From Flavobacterium geliluteum (GTDB taxonomy: Bacteria; Bacteroidota; Bacteroidia; Flavobacteriales; Flavobacteriaceae), in NCBI RefSeq assembly GCF_017948595.1, contig NZ_JAGFBV010000002.1:228224-292223 (forward strand): a DNA stretch of 64,000 nt. The letters are read 5' to 3'. The position numbers and the translations under genes are program-made. This document shows positions 45,701 through 54,691 of the stretch, one piece after another. The stretch's first letter is position 1. Each line of letters opens with the position of its first letter. Below the pieces are notes generated by a model. That model saw only the letters and a list, made by a program, of their open reading frames with translations. It did not search any database and had not been told where the DNA came from.

Positions 45701-47151
45701 GTTACTTTCACAATACAACCATACCAGGTTCAGAAGCTGTTGTAGCAGACAATAAGGCTATGGAGGCCGCCATTCAAAACACGGTTCAACCAATTTGGAG
45801 AGCTAATACAACGTATTGTTTAGATTTTGTTTTGACTGATACCGTAGATGACAAAAAAACAACAGAATTTAAATACTATTACGGATTTAAAACATTAGGA
45901 CCAGTCGGGCACTACCCTGTTGCAGATCCGGTTACTACTGCCGGTCAGAAATCTGCACCAAGCAATGAACTGACTGATTTATCAAAATCGCCATTGACAT
46001 CCTTAAGGCAATATCTAGATTATAACCGCTCTTATCCTAACGCAGATGGAAGTTTATTACAATCTAAACCCTCTTTTTACGGAAATGAGCAATGCAAAGT
46101 AGAATTGTTTTTTACAAGCCCTTATGTTTATCACATGTTTAAGGACTGGAGTAGTTATGGCAACGCCAGACCAGAAATAAAAGGTGCCATGAATCTCATC
46201 ATTAATGATCCTTTAAATGATACTTTGATTCCTTACCCGCTTCCCGTTAAAAAAACCACCTACCCTAAAGCGGAACAAGGAAATGCGAAATGGGAAGATG
46301 ATAATGATCCGAGAGTTCCAATAGGCATTCAATTATTGAGAAACCTGATTACTGGAAATCCTGCAATGAAATGCCAAATTGAAATTGGAGGAGCTTTACA
46401 GCCAAAATCATATAGTTTTAAAGTAACGCTTACCGATTTAAAACCTTCGAAATTATATACCGTTTTAGTAAATAATTATTTTGATGACAATCAAAATTTA
46501 CTTGAAGAAAAAAGCAAAAATACATTAGTACATCAATTTGGTTTCCAAACGTCACGCTACAAAAATTTCGAAGAGCAAATAAACAGTTATTTTATTACAG
46601 AGAAAGATGAATCCGGAACCATAATAAATTCGCGCAAAGCATTATTTGAAATCAAATTGAATTTAGCCCAAGACCAGATTAGAGCTTTGCATGATATCAT
46701 TGCCGGAAATTCTAATGTATCAAATGATGCACTCGCATTAAAATACCAACATTCATTTGATCGTGCAATAGAAGGGATTTTAAAATTATCTCCACTTGAT
46801 CCTGCGCGCACCACCGAAGTCAATCGTATTATCGATACTGCTACAGGTGACATTATAGCGCTTTTAATTCGTAATCCGGAACCGTTTAATATTCCTAAAA
46901 TTCCATTACAAGAAATCAAGGATTCTATTATGGTATTGGATAGTGCTGGTGACAAAAAAGCAGATTATCAAGTATTGCATTCCAAAGATTATTCTCAGGC
47001 ATTAATAATGAATAATGATAAAAAAATTATAGAGACCGATTTTGACATTCAGTTTGACTATAGAATGTGGAATAATAACGCTAGTACTCCGTTGACCGTT
47101 TCGGTTGATAAACAAATATTAACCAAAGTATTAGAAAATATAAATCTTTAA
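39781..47151 (+). CDS. Giant 2456-aa unknown protein
   Basis: No signal peptide; starts with an Ile/Pro repeat (PTNPIPAIPIPAATPRYYP). Residues about 20-260 are mixed helical. About 270-1130 is a very long run of alternating short beta-strands with Gly turns, locally amphipathic (LGGKISFKRPQMGGYISAGGGI), as in beta-solenoids or lipid-transfer-like grooves. About 1560-1880 has propeller-like repeats (YLISFHPQANTTALVQLDANG; NNALLVTQALD), 1970-2240 has Fn3-like segments, and the end is helical. A tail with Cys residues is absent. The family is not recognised; large leaderless proteins of this plan occur beside phage-derived or contractile systems, but I cannot name the domain with confidence. 13 bp before the VWA giant. 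Confidence 0.85.
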   Translation: MPTNPIPAIPIPAATPRYYPRLSEVITVDELPEFLSFVQNGLNAIFDKIHYKNLQYSKGYRGDSAFYSLDIVTSKKLALPLPFGLGLVLNPDLKDNDSTISSFPITLEYQWEILAFIKTFSSSSFSFSLEDFYAVGLQVFRISEEQVIAHMLNIFVEAADGITKYEQLLKDINDLQAITNDPSYQELEFPVGVEQSITSVISLINNNTAITKSIPLLLFAVYILKSDVSDTKSKLQEFYNIIAPDGIEAHIKRIITPKAKATLELSAGIEFPQTILRPVNIDGSAYQNPAAKSTFVFAKAQLYADTEAGIGYQLELAGTLTPPHAMIGNTGLILELDTLKVDLSKKTNIPEADADGRPNDFVGVYARAISVTLPSKWFHSEDEAVGGTAATLKIGASDLLVGSGGLSGNIYLETVPQVTGGEFHYFDDKFDLIYPVTMFEKNEESGEVEEKEIADYADLTTFLQELNAAKLPYAFKYPLSLKTLPTIVSPTINKSTTYTFNTAKDYQNFLSQLIENTLWKTIGSESTGFKVGFTKFDISFKQNKVIGSNIKGQLIIEKLKKPDNTPFSALIEGHLYDDGDFNLTASFNKNNPPKANLFGLINFDFFSFELGKEDKDYYVGTSCFITFPNPVMNNIMKGQGINVEKLRIYSNGNIEVEGGSIPIPINFSLELGPVKMSVSNVNFGSTQINGRKYNFWGFDGAISINPLGLDARGEGVKYYYSTDDGPKDDFLRIQTIEVDLIIPGTASEASAMAIIHGMISLPEPGKSPEFTGEVSLKLPKAKISGGVGMRFMPKYPAFLIDAHIELPTPIPLGFISISAFRGLLGFKYVATKQSVGLTTDNSWYEFYKHPKPGINIRKFSGPPDSLQYKSPFSIGAGATFGTTADGGHVLSLRAMLLLSLPTLFYIEAGLNVIAGRLGLIEDDPSNPPFFAMVAFGDDSLELAAGADFSIPKDSGQIFQLHALLESGFFFKNQKPWYVNLGSKKDPITARILTLFTAKAFIMLSAQGIEAGARLDFKLEKSFGPAKVKLWAYLELGGKISFKRPQMGGYISAGGGIQIKLWIINVEIVLDTIFSVESFKPFLIYAKLELSVRIKIAFVRVRKNFVVELQWDINRVVDRTPYSPLPMGTDGDGQDNRTTESVKGVHMLTNQAFALDYFKTVPNVTAITKVIPLDTFIDIKMAKGLLPNASLSQKIGGYTGDAKNYTDMMPPVSTQAGRKLRQVKHQYSIQSINIKSWNSTTSAWETYHPFEAVVASDSRDIVKNLPWAQWQKAIDQYDSIRVLATNPFSFLSAGEPGWHVPEQYGITPSKLFCVSDAIEKEHTDFLNKKIGQRYYVPTQYEADKINGLFFKLIGDAPEIIEKNTTEGGDFMSITGESNPLGYNRSLSFKNYNELEIIFPEAAIEPTLNLTTQAKEVTIKAYTAVIKEGAKLVSYDPIKIKKTANSTPSETVTYSKAELLGAITLYDSENEAISKTKIDKIVITPLAANAERIKAIRNEIATLFNDTYTDESDEVSISFPNDLSKYNALLAELALLKANAGNENSNPTATPDTLTFTHYYGPTGRNSYVFKKVIKYNDTYLISFHPQANTTALVQLDANGAILRERLLNGKVTSMQVLNNALLVTQALDAKQCKGIGEAIIDDDFIVGCPAPVGSTAIIELDDELNLKSGKHYLNTYSIGFNTLLPLPDNELLWINNMANETEISWITAIDRTLIRRVKVNGIAIKVLQHSATSFSIITKDKKIIRFSVTTTTKAIAVNETQILSDEAIAEITDAIIANGKILLTVALSNGKFGLAQINGTNTEIVQHDTIFDSALYLSNNPLNDNSVVAYNAKYLFVFNTALALTKLIERGSTVDNASIIAIQNEPSANEILMLSSKQSEKGVYFSLFNDQFDNCSLHPAETVSVTTSTSTLTTENTVLTELAVITTADYARNTKNSKLIIVNNVICSDGGNSNNDEELNYTTYLQRVEWLSKESYFHNTTIPGSEAVVADNKAMEAAIQNTVQPIWRANTTYCLDFVLTDTVDDKKTTEFKYYYGFKTLGPVGHYPVADPVTTAGQKSAPSNELTDLSKSPLTSLRQYLDYNRSYPNADGSLLQSKPSFYGNEQCKVELFFTSPYVYHMFKDWSSYGNARPEIKGAMNLIINDPLNDTLIPYPLPVKKTTYPKAEQGNAKWEDDNDPRVPIGIQLLRNLITGNPAMKCQIEIGGALQPKSYSFKVTLTDLKPSKLYTVLVNNYFDDNQNLLEEKSKNTLVHQFGFQTSRYKNFEEQINSYFITEKDESGTIINSRKALFEIKLNLAQDQIRALHDIIAGNSNVSNDALALKYQHSFDRAIEGILKLSPLDPARTTEVNRIIDTATGDIIALLIRNPEPFNIPKIPLQEIKDSIMVLDSAGDKKADYQVLHSKDYSQALIMNNDKKIIETDFDIQFDYRMWNNNASTPLTVSVDKQILTKVLENINL

Positions 47152-47164
47152 AAACAAGAAAAAA

Positions 47165-50100
47165 ATGAGTTCTATAAATTCACAAGAAAGTCAACTCTCT
47201 GGTTGCGAAACGTATATAGCAATAGTTGTTGATGAATCGGGTTCTATTAATGCAACCGAAGCACAGCAAATAAGAAGCGGGCTTACTTCATTTATCAATT
47301 CACAAGCTCAGAGTAACATAACGCTTTCATTGATCGGAATGTCTGATAATGATAGTACTTTGCGAACTGACAATATTATTCAAAAAAGAATCTCAAGTAA
47401 TACTTCTGAATTTTTAACCTGGGCCAATTCATTTGGTTCAGGAAGGGTCAATAAGCAATCTGATTATTGGGCATCCGGCCTGAAAGCAGCCAGCGAATTA
47501 TCTGTCACTCCAGATATTATTGTAGTTGTTACAGATGGTATGCAGGTCAATAATTCTGATGTACTAAAAAGTTTGTATCGTGATCTAAATCTAAGATCAC
47601 AGATTTTTGTGTATGGTGTGACAAGCAATGCAAATAATATTAGCGAATTGGTAACTCCGCTTACTACTTTTTTAGAAAAACCGCCAATCTTAAAAAACAG
47701 CGGTATTTCTATTCTAAATTCAGATTACATAAGAGTTGCTGACTTTAGTACTTTAGGTAACGAACTAAACCAACTTAATACAGATTTATCTCGCACTCAG
47801 GTAGGTTGCGTTGCTAATGTTAGCATTATTCAGAACAAATTAGTATATCCTGTTTTAAGGAAAGGTCTGCCTGTGCACAAAGAAGCCGGAACTTTGGTTC
47901 TTAAAAACAAAAGTCGTGTTGCGCTCACGTTGCCTGCAGGAACAAGAATTCATAATGCCAGCAGTTTAGACGGATTAGTTTTTAAAATAGAAAGCACCAT
48001 TACCATTCCTGGATCATCTACTCAGGAAGTTGCAATCAGAATAGATGGTACACCCCTACTTACCGGAAATTTTTCGGCCCCCGTTGTTCTAAACAAGGTT
48101 GGTAATCCACTCGGAATAAGCATTAATTTTAATGTAACAAAAGAGTTATACATTGTTGGCACTTCTTCTGGCACAACGGCATTGCAATCTACCCATTTAC
48201 AAATTGCAGCTGTTGGTTCAAAAGGAGTTGATAGCACAAAAGGTATTCACCTTCGTTGGATGCTGGCAGGACAATTAGGAGAAAAACACCTTCCGAAAGG
48301 CGATTTATTTACTGGTCCAAGGTTTAATTTTAATAAAACTGATGACTTTGTAAAAATATACAGAGCTCCCTATACTAAGGTTACTTATAGTTTAAATTTT
48401 AAACAGACCCCCAACTTAGTAGATAATAGTAATGCGTTATGGATTTATAAAACAACAAATCCTGAAAGATCTGTTTATGTTTATTTTAAAAACAAAGCAA
48501 AGTATTTGTCTGTAAAAGCAACTATTAATCCAAGAGCAAATCCATCTTCTTTTATTGAGGCTTACGGAAATAATCTTATCGAAATTGAGAATAAAAATGA
48601 ATTGTTTTTTGCAGCAGAATTAAATTTTAATTCAGTAAATAATTCCAGCGCTCTTCGATTAGAAACTTTGTCTGTAGCCGAAAATACGATTTTGGCATCC
48701 AAAAGGGTAACCAATCGTAAAACTTATTCTTCATCTGAGGTAAATTTAGTTCGCGTAGTGGCTGAAAACGGAAGAAGCATTCGATTTAAAGCAAATAATT
48801 GTCTTTTAAATACAATTCATTTTGAATTTTATTCCGATTTTATTCAGCACGCAAATACTAATGGAAATTGGGACTTAAAAGGAAAATATGCTTTGAGCGA
48901 TAAAGATTCAAAAGTATTTGAACAATTAGAGCCCAAACTAAATTCCGTTAACGGAAAATGGCTAAAATACAATGATGGTGAATACGTAAATATTACCAAT
49001 TACAAAAACAGATGGAACAAAACGACCACTGGTGACAGCCGAAATATCAAACAAGTAGTTGCAAGATATCTGGAGTTAAGTAATGTGCCCAATAATCCTA
49101 CTGGGGTAGAAACCATCACTTTTGGAGAAGATATTCCGGTAAACGAACCTTTGGAAGGAGAAACGCAGCAATACGCTAAAAATCTAACCGAAATATCTAA
49201 TCTGGACATGCTAAACATTGCTGCAAATGACTATCATATTGCACGTATGTTGGGCTTGGGATGCATTGATATCGATGATGCCGTTTATTCAGGAGAATTT
49301 ATTTACCTTACAGAATACACCACATTTGGCAACTTAGAAGGTGGAACATCAGAGAAAGAAGTTTTACATCTTTCTATGAGTATTCCAACTTCTGTAAACA
49401 CAGAGCGATTGCCTCTTCCTGTACAATTGAGCAAGATTGTTCCAGGTTTAAATATTGGTTCAGACGAAAGCCAGCCTGCAAAAATTACAGATCCAGACGG
49501 ATACAGTTTTGATGGAAAAAAAAGATACGTAAGCTTATTTATGGATGATGTCATGGATTATGATATCAATACTGAATTTTTTAAATCTTCGTTAGAGTTT
49601 GATGGCAGCTCTTTTACATTTCCTATTTATTTGGGTGTTGATTACAAAATTAAAGATGTCCATTCAACTTGGGTTAAACCAGAACTGGCGTTTGATTCAG
49701 AATATAAAAACATCAATAAAAACCTCATTGAATCTTATTATGAGCCTGCTCCCATTATTATTCCGGAGTCGGGAAAATCTATTTTAAATGTTCGTCAGGA
49801 AGAAGTAGGCCAAAAAACATATATCTATCAAGGGTATGGTATTAATATTTTTTCGAGAGCATCAGCTGGTCGATCGATAAACATTAATTCTAACATACAG
49901 CCGGCAAATAATTTAATGCCTCCAACCGGCATTAATACACTTTTGATCACTGAGGAAACCCCTCTAATGTTTACATCGCAATCTGAGCAATTACGTTATA
50001 ATGCAATTCCTGCAGCAACAGATAAAACACTGATTAGAATTTTATTCGAATATTATACTATTCAAGAATTATTGAGCTACAGTATTCCTGATGGAATGAC

Positions 50101-52951
50101 AAATGAAGATGCTGTAAAACCGAACACTATTTATCCCGACAATGAAGAAATATTTGCTGATAATTTTAAACTGTATTACAAAGATGGCCTTCCTCAAATA
50201 GAATATGCCTCGATTTATAGTATCGAAAATAGCACAACGGATCATCTTACCTCGATTATAAAAATTACAGAATATAAAGTACTGAGTACGGGAGAAGAAA
50301 TCAAAGTAACGCTGAATGATGCCAATAAAGGGAAATTTATAGGAGGTATTTTAACCATCGGAGATCAAAATTATGTTATAAAAGAGATCGATGTAATTCT
50401 TAAAGCAAAGCAAAATACGGGAGATCCGGATGTATTTGACTATGCTTTGGTTGAAGTGCTTAAAAAAGAAGTTAGTGAAAGTATTCTTTCAGATGGCGAT
50501 GCTACATTGGATTCTGAACAAATAAAAGCCATCAAAAAGTCTGAAAACGGTCTGTGCACTTTGGTAGAAAACATGTTAACTCCTTCTAATTGGCATCAGC
50601 CCGGACCACTTAATTTTAGAGTGCAATATCCCCCAGCTTTAAAAGCGGTTCATAGAGAAATTATTCAGCCTGACGCCGAAGATCCTACCAATTTACAAGT
50701 AGAAAAATCAAGAGGAATCTGGAATGATGCGGTAATTGAAAGAGTTCTGGAAGAAAGCTATAAAATGGATGCAAAAGGAAACTTCGAATTGGATGCAGAC
50801 AAAAATCCAATTCTATTGCCAACCAAAAAACATCTCGGATTGTACAGAATAATTTTCTCTAATTATAATTTACCTCAGCATCCGCAATTTAAAGCATCTG
50901 GCGAAAACTCGGTAGAATGGTTTAATGGTACAATTAGGTTGTTTACAAAAAGTGCTGTAAAAGACGGAAATACAATTCCTGTAAAATCCCGAAAAGAGTT
51001 TAAAGTTGTTCGAACAGAAAACATCGGACAGACGGGAGATTTGGTTGTGTATATCAACGATACCAATTTCAAATTAGGCGATTTTATCAATCAAACTATG
51101 CATCCGGATCATGACGAAATTATTGGCGCAAAAGATGAGGGAAGTTTTACGGCGGGTTATGTATCGCAAAAAGTAAATTATTATCCAAGTTATAAAGTGT
51201 ACCTCTATGCCGATGCCGGAAGCGGAATTACAGCTTCGAATATTCAACCGAGAGAGGGAGAAAGTACACATTACTCCATTTTTGGAATTAGTACGCATTC
51301 TGATGCACTTAATTACGATTCGAAAATTAGTGTCCCAAGTCCTATGTATGCCGTAAAAATTGTAGAGCCACAAAGACCTGAGGAAGTAGAAGGAAGTTTA
51401 TATGCAACCCGACCTGATTTTTATAATCGTTCGACTTACACATTTACAACCAGATACAATCACAAACCTTATGGAGCATTGCATTACAGGGCCAATGATG
51501 AAGACTTATTAAGTGTTTTGTACAAAAGAGATACCATCAATGTAATTCGGGAAGAACTGAAAAAACTTGGCGGGAATGATGAAGCATACTTTAGTAATAG
51601 ATGGAAAAACTTTTTAGATTTTGATTTACTGGAAACAAAAGTCAACTACGAAACATATCCTCCTGAAAATGAATCTGAATTAGGATATCACTTTCCTGTG
51701 CCAGACAATTTGGAATTAATAGCCGCGATAAATGATTTTATTAAATGGCACAATGAATCACAAGGCAAAAATGTTGTAGAAATTACTTCATTAACCGCAC
51801 TTAATCAAGTTATAATTACCAGATCTCAAGGAGTTCAGCAAGATTTGCTGGCCGTTCACTTTATTGAGCAAGCTATTCACGCAGCTTTTGTACCTCTTAC
51901 AGAAGTACCTGTTATTTACGAATATATTAAGGGTAATGATTACATCCCAAGCAATAAAAAGCAAACTATTAAAGATAAAAGCGGTCATATTCTAAAGTCA
52001 ACTGATGCTGATTTTGATATTGCACCTATGATGAAAATCACTAATGATAGTGAAAACCGAACTCAGTTTACCGATTTTAATTTGGATGGAAACTCACAAA
52101 ACATCTATTTCTATGGTGTTTGTGAAATGGATATTAAAATGAATTTTAGTGAGTTTAGCAAGTTGTTGGGACCCGTAAAATTGGTAGCTTCAACTCCGCC
52201 TCAGACACCAGAAATCAAGCGAATTATGCCAATTCTGGAAAATAAAGTTTTAGGAATCAAGCCTGCCATTCAGATTGAGTTAAATACATACCAGCCAGAA
52301 TACAAGATTAAAAAAATCAATATTTATCGTGCTACTTCTATGCTGGATGCGCAATCGATAAGAACGATGACTCCCGTGAAAGAAATTGTAATTAACGAAG
52401 ATACTTTATCAACTGATTTTAATGATGTATGGACTGTTTATGATGAATTTGATGATCTAGAATTTGTTCCTTTTGGAGATGGTCTTTTTTATAGAATTAC
52501 CGTATCTAAAGAAATTGAATACGCTGATCCCGGTTCAACTGAAATTAATCCGATCATCACTATTGATTACGCACCATCACAACCATCAAAAATTACTGCT
52601 ACAGTGATTGTTGATAATGTTTCGCCTGTATCTCCAATAGTAGAAGCTACAGGAACTGTAACCGGAATAAATGAATCTTTATTGAAACCAGTAGTTTTTA
52701 GATGGCAAAAGACCGTACATAATGGTAAATACCATTTGTATAAGATGAAAAACCAAGGAAACTGGGAAAAAATTCATAAAATGTTTTCAAATGAAAATAA
52801 CGTAATACTTCCTTTAGAAAATATTGCATCCTACACGGATGAGCTGGTAATCAAGACTAACGATGAGCAAAGAATTTACCATCATTTTAAAGTTCTCTCC
52901 GAAAACTCTTCGGGAATGTTCAGCAGTGAAGAAAAAATCTTAACCCTTTAA
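47165..52951 (+). CDS. 1928-aa protein with N-terminal von Willebrand factor A domain
   Basis: VWA domain at residues 14-200 with an intact MIDAS: D23-x-S25-x-S27 (VVDESGS), a Thr/Asp in VVVTDGMQ, and SDN near 60. A divalent-metal-dependent adhesive contact is therefore likely. The rest is beta-rich: Ig/Fn3-like segments near 270-330, 420-600 and 1760-1928, with a larger central region of unknown fold (about 600-1700). No signal peptide or sorting domain. Follows the 2456-aa gene by 13 bp, and both are driven by module C. Could be a receptor-binding or scaffolding partner of the first giant. Confidence 0.88.
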   Translation: MSSINSQESQLSGCETYIAIVVDESGSINATEAQQIRSGLTSFINSQAQSNITLSLIGMSDNDSTLRTDNIIQKRISSNTSEFLTWANSFGSGRVNKQSDYWASGLKAASELSVTPDIIVVVTDGMQVNNSDVLKSLYRDLNLRSQIFVYGVTSNANNISELVTPLTTFLEKPPILKNSGISILNSDYIRVADFSTLGNELNQLNTDLSRTQVGCVANVSIIQNKLVYPVLRKGLPVHKEAGTLVLKNKSRVALTLPAGTRIHNASSLDGLVFKIESTITIPGSSTQEVAIRIDGTPLLTGNFSAPVVLNKVGNPLGISINFNVTKELYIVGTSSGTTALQSTHLQIAAVGSKGVDSTKGIHLRWMLAGQLGEKHLPKGDLFTGPRFNFNKTDDFVKIYRAPYTKVTYSLNFKQTPNLVDNSNALWIYKTTNPERSVYVYFKNKAKYLSVKATINPRANPSSFIEAYGNNLIEIENKNELFFAAELNFNSVNNSSALRLETLSVAENTILASKRVTNRKTYSSSEVNLVRVVAENGRSIRFKANNCLLNTIHFEFYSDFIQHANTNGNWDLKGKYALSDKDSKVFEQLEPKLNSVNGKWLKYNDGEYVNITNYKNRWNKTTTGDSRNIKQVVARYLELSNVPNNPTGVETITFGEDIPVNEPLEGETQQYAKNLTEISNLDMLNIAANDYHIARMLGLGCIDIDDAVYSGEFIYLTEYTTFGNLEGGTSEKEVLHLSMSIPTSVNTERLPLPVQLSKIVPGLNIGSDESQPAKITDPDGYSFDGKKRYVSLFMDDVMDYDINTEFFKSSLEFDGSSFTFPIYLGVDYKIKDVHSTWVKPELAFDSEYKNINKNLIESYYEPAPIIIPESGKSILNVRQEEVGQKTYIYQGYGINIFSRASAGRSININSNIQPANNLMPPTGINTLLITEETPLMFTSQSEQLRYNAIPAATDKTLIRILFEYYTIQELLSYSIPDGMTNEDAVKPNTIYPDNEEIFADNFKLYYKDGLPQIEYASIYSIENSTTDHLTSIIKITEYKVLSTGEEIKVTLNDANKGKFIGGILTIGDQNYVIKEIDVILKAKQNTGDPDVFDYALVEVLKKEVSESILSDGDATLDSEQIKAIKKSENGLCTLVENMLTPSNWHQPGPLNFRVQYPPALKAVHREIIQPDAEDPTNLQVEKSRGIWNDAVIERVLEESYKMDAKGNFELDADKNPILLPTKKHLGLYRIIFSNYNLPQHPQFKASGENSVEWFNGTIRLFTKSAVKDGNTIPVKSRKEFKVVRTENIGQTGDLVVYINDTNFKLGDFINQTMHPDHDEIIGAKDEGSFTAGYVSQKVNYYPSYKVYLYADAGSGITASNIQPREGESTHYSIFGISTHSDALNYDSKISVPSPMYAVKIVEPQRPEEVEGSLYATRPDFYNRSTYTFTTRYNHKPYGALHYRANDEDLLSVLYKRDTINVIREELKKLGGNDEAYFSNRWKNFLDFDLLETKVNYETYPPENESELGYHFPVPDNLELIAAINDFIKWHNESQGKNVVEITSLTALNQVIITRSQGVQQDLLAVHFIEQAIHAAFVPLTEVPVIYEYIKGNDYIPSNKKQTIKDKSGHILKSTDADFDIAPMMKITNDSENRTQFTDFNLDGNSQNIYFYGVCEMDIKMNFSEFSKLLGPVKLVASTPPQTPEIKRIMPILENKVLGIKPAIQIELNTYQPEYKIKKINIYRATSMLDAQSIRTMTPVKEIVINEDTLSTDFNDVWTVYDEFDDLEFVPFGDGLFYRITVSKEIEYADPGSTEINPIITIDYAPSQPSKITATVIVDNVSPVSPIVEATGTVTGINESLLKPVVFRWQKTVHNGKYHLYKMKNQGNWEKIHKMFSNENNVILPLENIASYTDELVIKTNDEQRIYHHFKVLSENSSGMFSSEEKILTL

Positions 52952-52957
52952 ACCTTA

Positions 52958-52991
52958 TTGAATCCCAGTAAATAATTTTATTGGGATTCAA
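52958..52991 (+). terminator. Hairpin between the VWA gene and the fibre-like gene
   Basis: Ten-bp arms TTGAATCCCA (52958-52967) and TGGGATTCAA (52982-52991), 14-nt loop. An A-run, not a T-run, follows on the plus strand. It is therefore more likely a processing or partial-attenuation stem that sets different levels of the giant and fibre transcripts. Confidence 0.45.
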
Positions 52992-53042
52992 AAAATGGCG
53001 ATCAAACAAATATTTACAGCAAGAAAATAAAATTAAAACAAC

Positions 53043-54689
53043 ATGGCAACAAGTAGAATTAACATTGGTAGTAAATTCCAAAACGGAGACATTCCATCAC
53101 AAAGTGACTTTGTAGAAATTTTTGATAGTTTTGTTCATAAGGACGAGGACAAAGCTGATTTTGAAATGGTTGAAACAGGTACCGATGATCAACATTATGT
53201 CACTCCAGCGCTTTTACGTACAGGTTTGCAAAATATTGGTATCATTACAGGCAATTGTTATATGCCTTTTAAGGAACCTTTTGATAATTTTAGTGGTACT
53301 ACCTTATCATTAGAAAAATTACCTATCCAGCATAGCATTAAAGTATATAAAAACGGTCAGCTCTTAAAAGAAGGAGAAGATTATACCGTAGACTACAATA
53401 CAGCAGTAATCACTTTTTCAGGAACTGTGGGTGATCGCAACATCGAAGTAGATTATTGGTTTAAAAATTTAGGACCAATTCCGGGCGGCGATACCTCAGA
53501 ACCAATTGATTTTACTAGTTTTTTACATACGGCGGGAAATGAAACTAAAAATGGACTTTTGACTTTTAACAACACCACACCTACCTCAACAAGTGGTCTT
53601 GTTTTAACAAATAGTGGTGCTGGCGTTGATGCAACTGCTCTTGATATTACTGTTACCGGAACAGGAAGCGGAATTTTACTGCAAAATTCATCCACAGGAA
53701 CTGGTGTCAAAGTATTAAATACCGGAGCAGGAAGCGGAGTTTATTTAAATTCGGCTGCCACAGCAACAGGAGATATTTTACAAGTAGCAAAAGACAATGT
53801 TGTCAAAGTTAAAATTGAAGATGATGGTGTTATAACAGCACCTAAATATGTAACTTCAGGAGCAACAGCTACACAATTTGTTAAGGGAGATGGTTCGCTT
53901 GACGGAAATACTTACTCCTTAGATACCGATGTCATTCACACCACAGGAAACGAATCAAAAGACGGAGCTTTAAGTTTAACTCATGATGCCTCTGCACAAG
54001 ATGTTTTAACGATTACTAAAAACAATAGTGCCAATTGTTTGAAGCTTGTACAAAACTCCAGCTCTAACGCCACAACTTCTACTTTTGACACTACTACTGC
54101 TAATAATAACAGAAAAGCAATCAGTATTCGAAAATTAGAACAAGAAAATGCATTTATTACCCATGAAGGAAATGTAACTGCCACCTCTTTTACAACATTT
54201 ACAGCAAAAGCCGATATTACTGATGGATTATTAACTTTAGCTGGTTCTGATTCTCCAGCGGCAACTGCAGGACACGCAAAATTATACGCCAAAACAAACG
54301 GTACAACTGACATGTATGTAATGGGTAGTGATGGTGTTGAGAAGAAGATTGGGGTATCATTTAGTTCATCAGTAGAACCTTCACAAATTACTATTACTAC
54401 AGCTGTAAGTATTACAACTGATACGCTTGATGCAAATAGTAAAAAACAAATTAGCAAAAACGTAATCATTAATAATGGAGTAAGTGCAATAAACATAACA
54501 GTAAATGGTGGAACTGATTTTTGTGCTTCTTATTTAAAACATGGTTCGGGTGCAATAACTTTTGTACAAGCATCCGGTAGAACTTTAATACAAGTGAATG
54601 CAACCGCTATATTAAACGGAGCAGTTGGAAGCACAGCAACAATTTCGAGTATTGGTACTACAGATTATTTAAGAATTTCAAACATATAA
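53043..54689 (+). CDS. Tail-fibre-like protein
   Basis: 548 aa, no leader. N-terminus SRINIGSKFQNGDIPSQSDF, then KEDKADFEMVETG-type residues, is the usual start of phage tail-fibre or tail-collar proteins. An Ig-like strand set follows (IKVYKNGQLLKEGEDYTVDY). The middle is a repetitive Thr/Ser/Gly fibre (VTGTGSGILLQNSSTGTGV) with TSGATATQFVKGDGSLDGN, a phrase frequent in phage fibre stalks. The C-terminus (about 440-548) is a beta-rich tip. Predicted to form a trimeric fibre. Stop and next ATG are 2 bp apart. Confidence 0.72.
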   Translation: MATSRINIGSKFQNGDIPSQSDFVEIFDSFVHKDEDKADFEMVETGTDDQHYVTPALLRTGLQNIGIITGNCYMPFKEPFDNFSGTTLSLEKLPIQHSIKVYKNGQLLKEGEDYTVDYNTAVITFSGTVGDRNIEVDYWFKNLGPIPGGDTSEPIDFTSFLHTAGNETKNGLLTFNNTTPTSTSGLVLTNSGAGVDATALDITVTGTGSGILLQNSSTGTGVKVLNTGAGSGVYLNSAATATGDILQVAKDNVVKVKIEDDGVITAPKYVTSGATATQFVKGDGSLDGNTYSLDTDVIHTTGNESKDGALSLTHDASAQDVLTITKNNSANCLKLVQNSSSNATTSTFDTTTANNNRKAISIRKLEQENAFITHEGNVTATSFTTFTAKADITDGLLTLAGSDSPAATAGHAKLYAKTNGTTDMYVMGSDGVEKKIGVSFSSSVEPSQITITTAVSITTDTLDANSKKQISKNVIINNGVSAINITVNGGTDFCASYLKHGSGAITFVQASGRTLIQVNATAILNGAVGSTATISSIGTTDYLRISNI

Positions 54690-54691
54690 TT

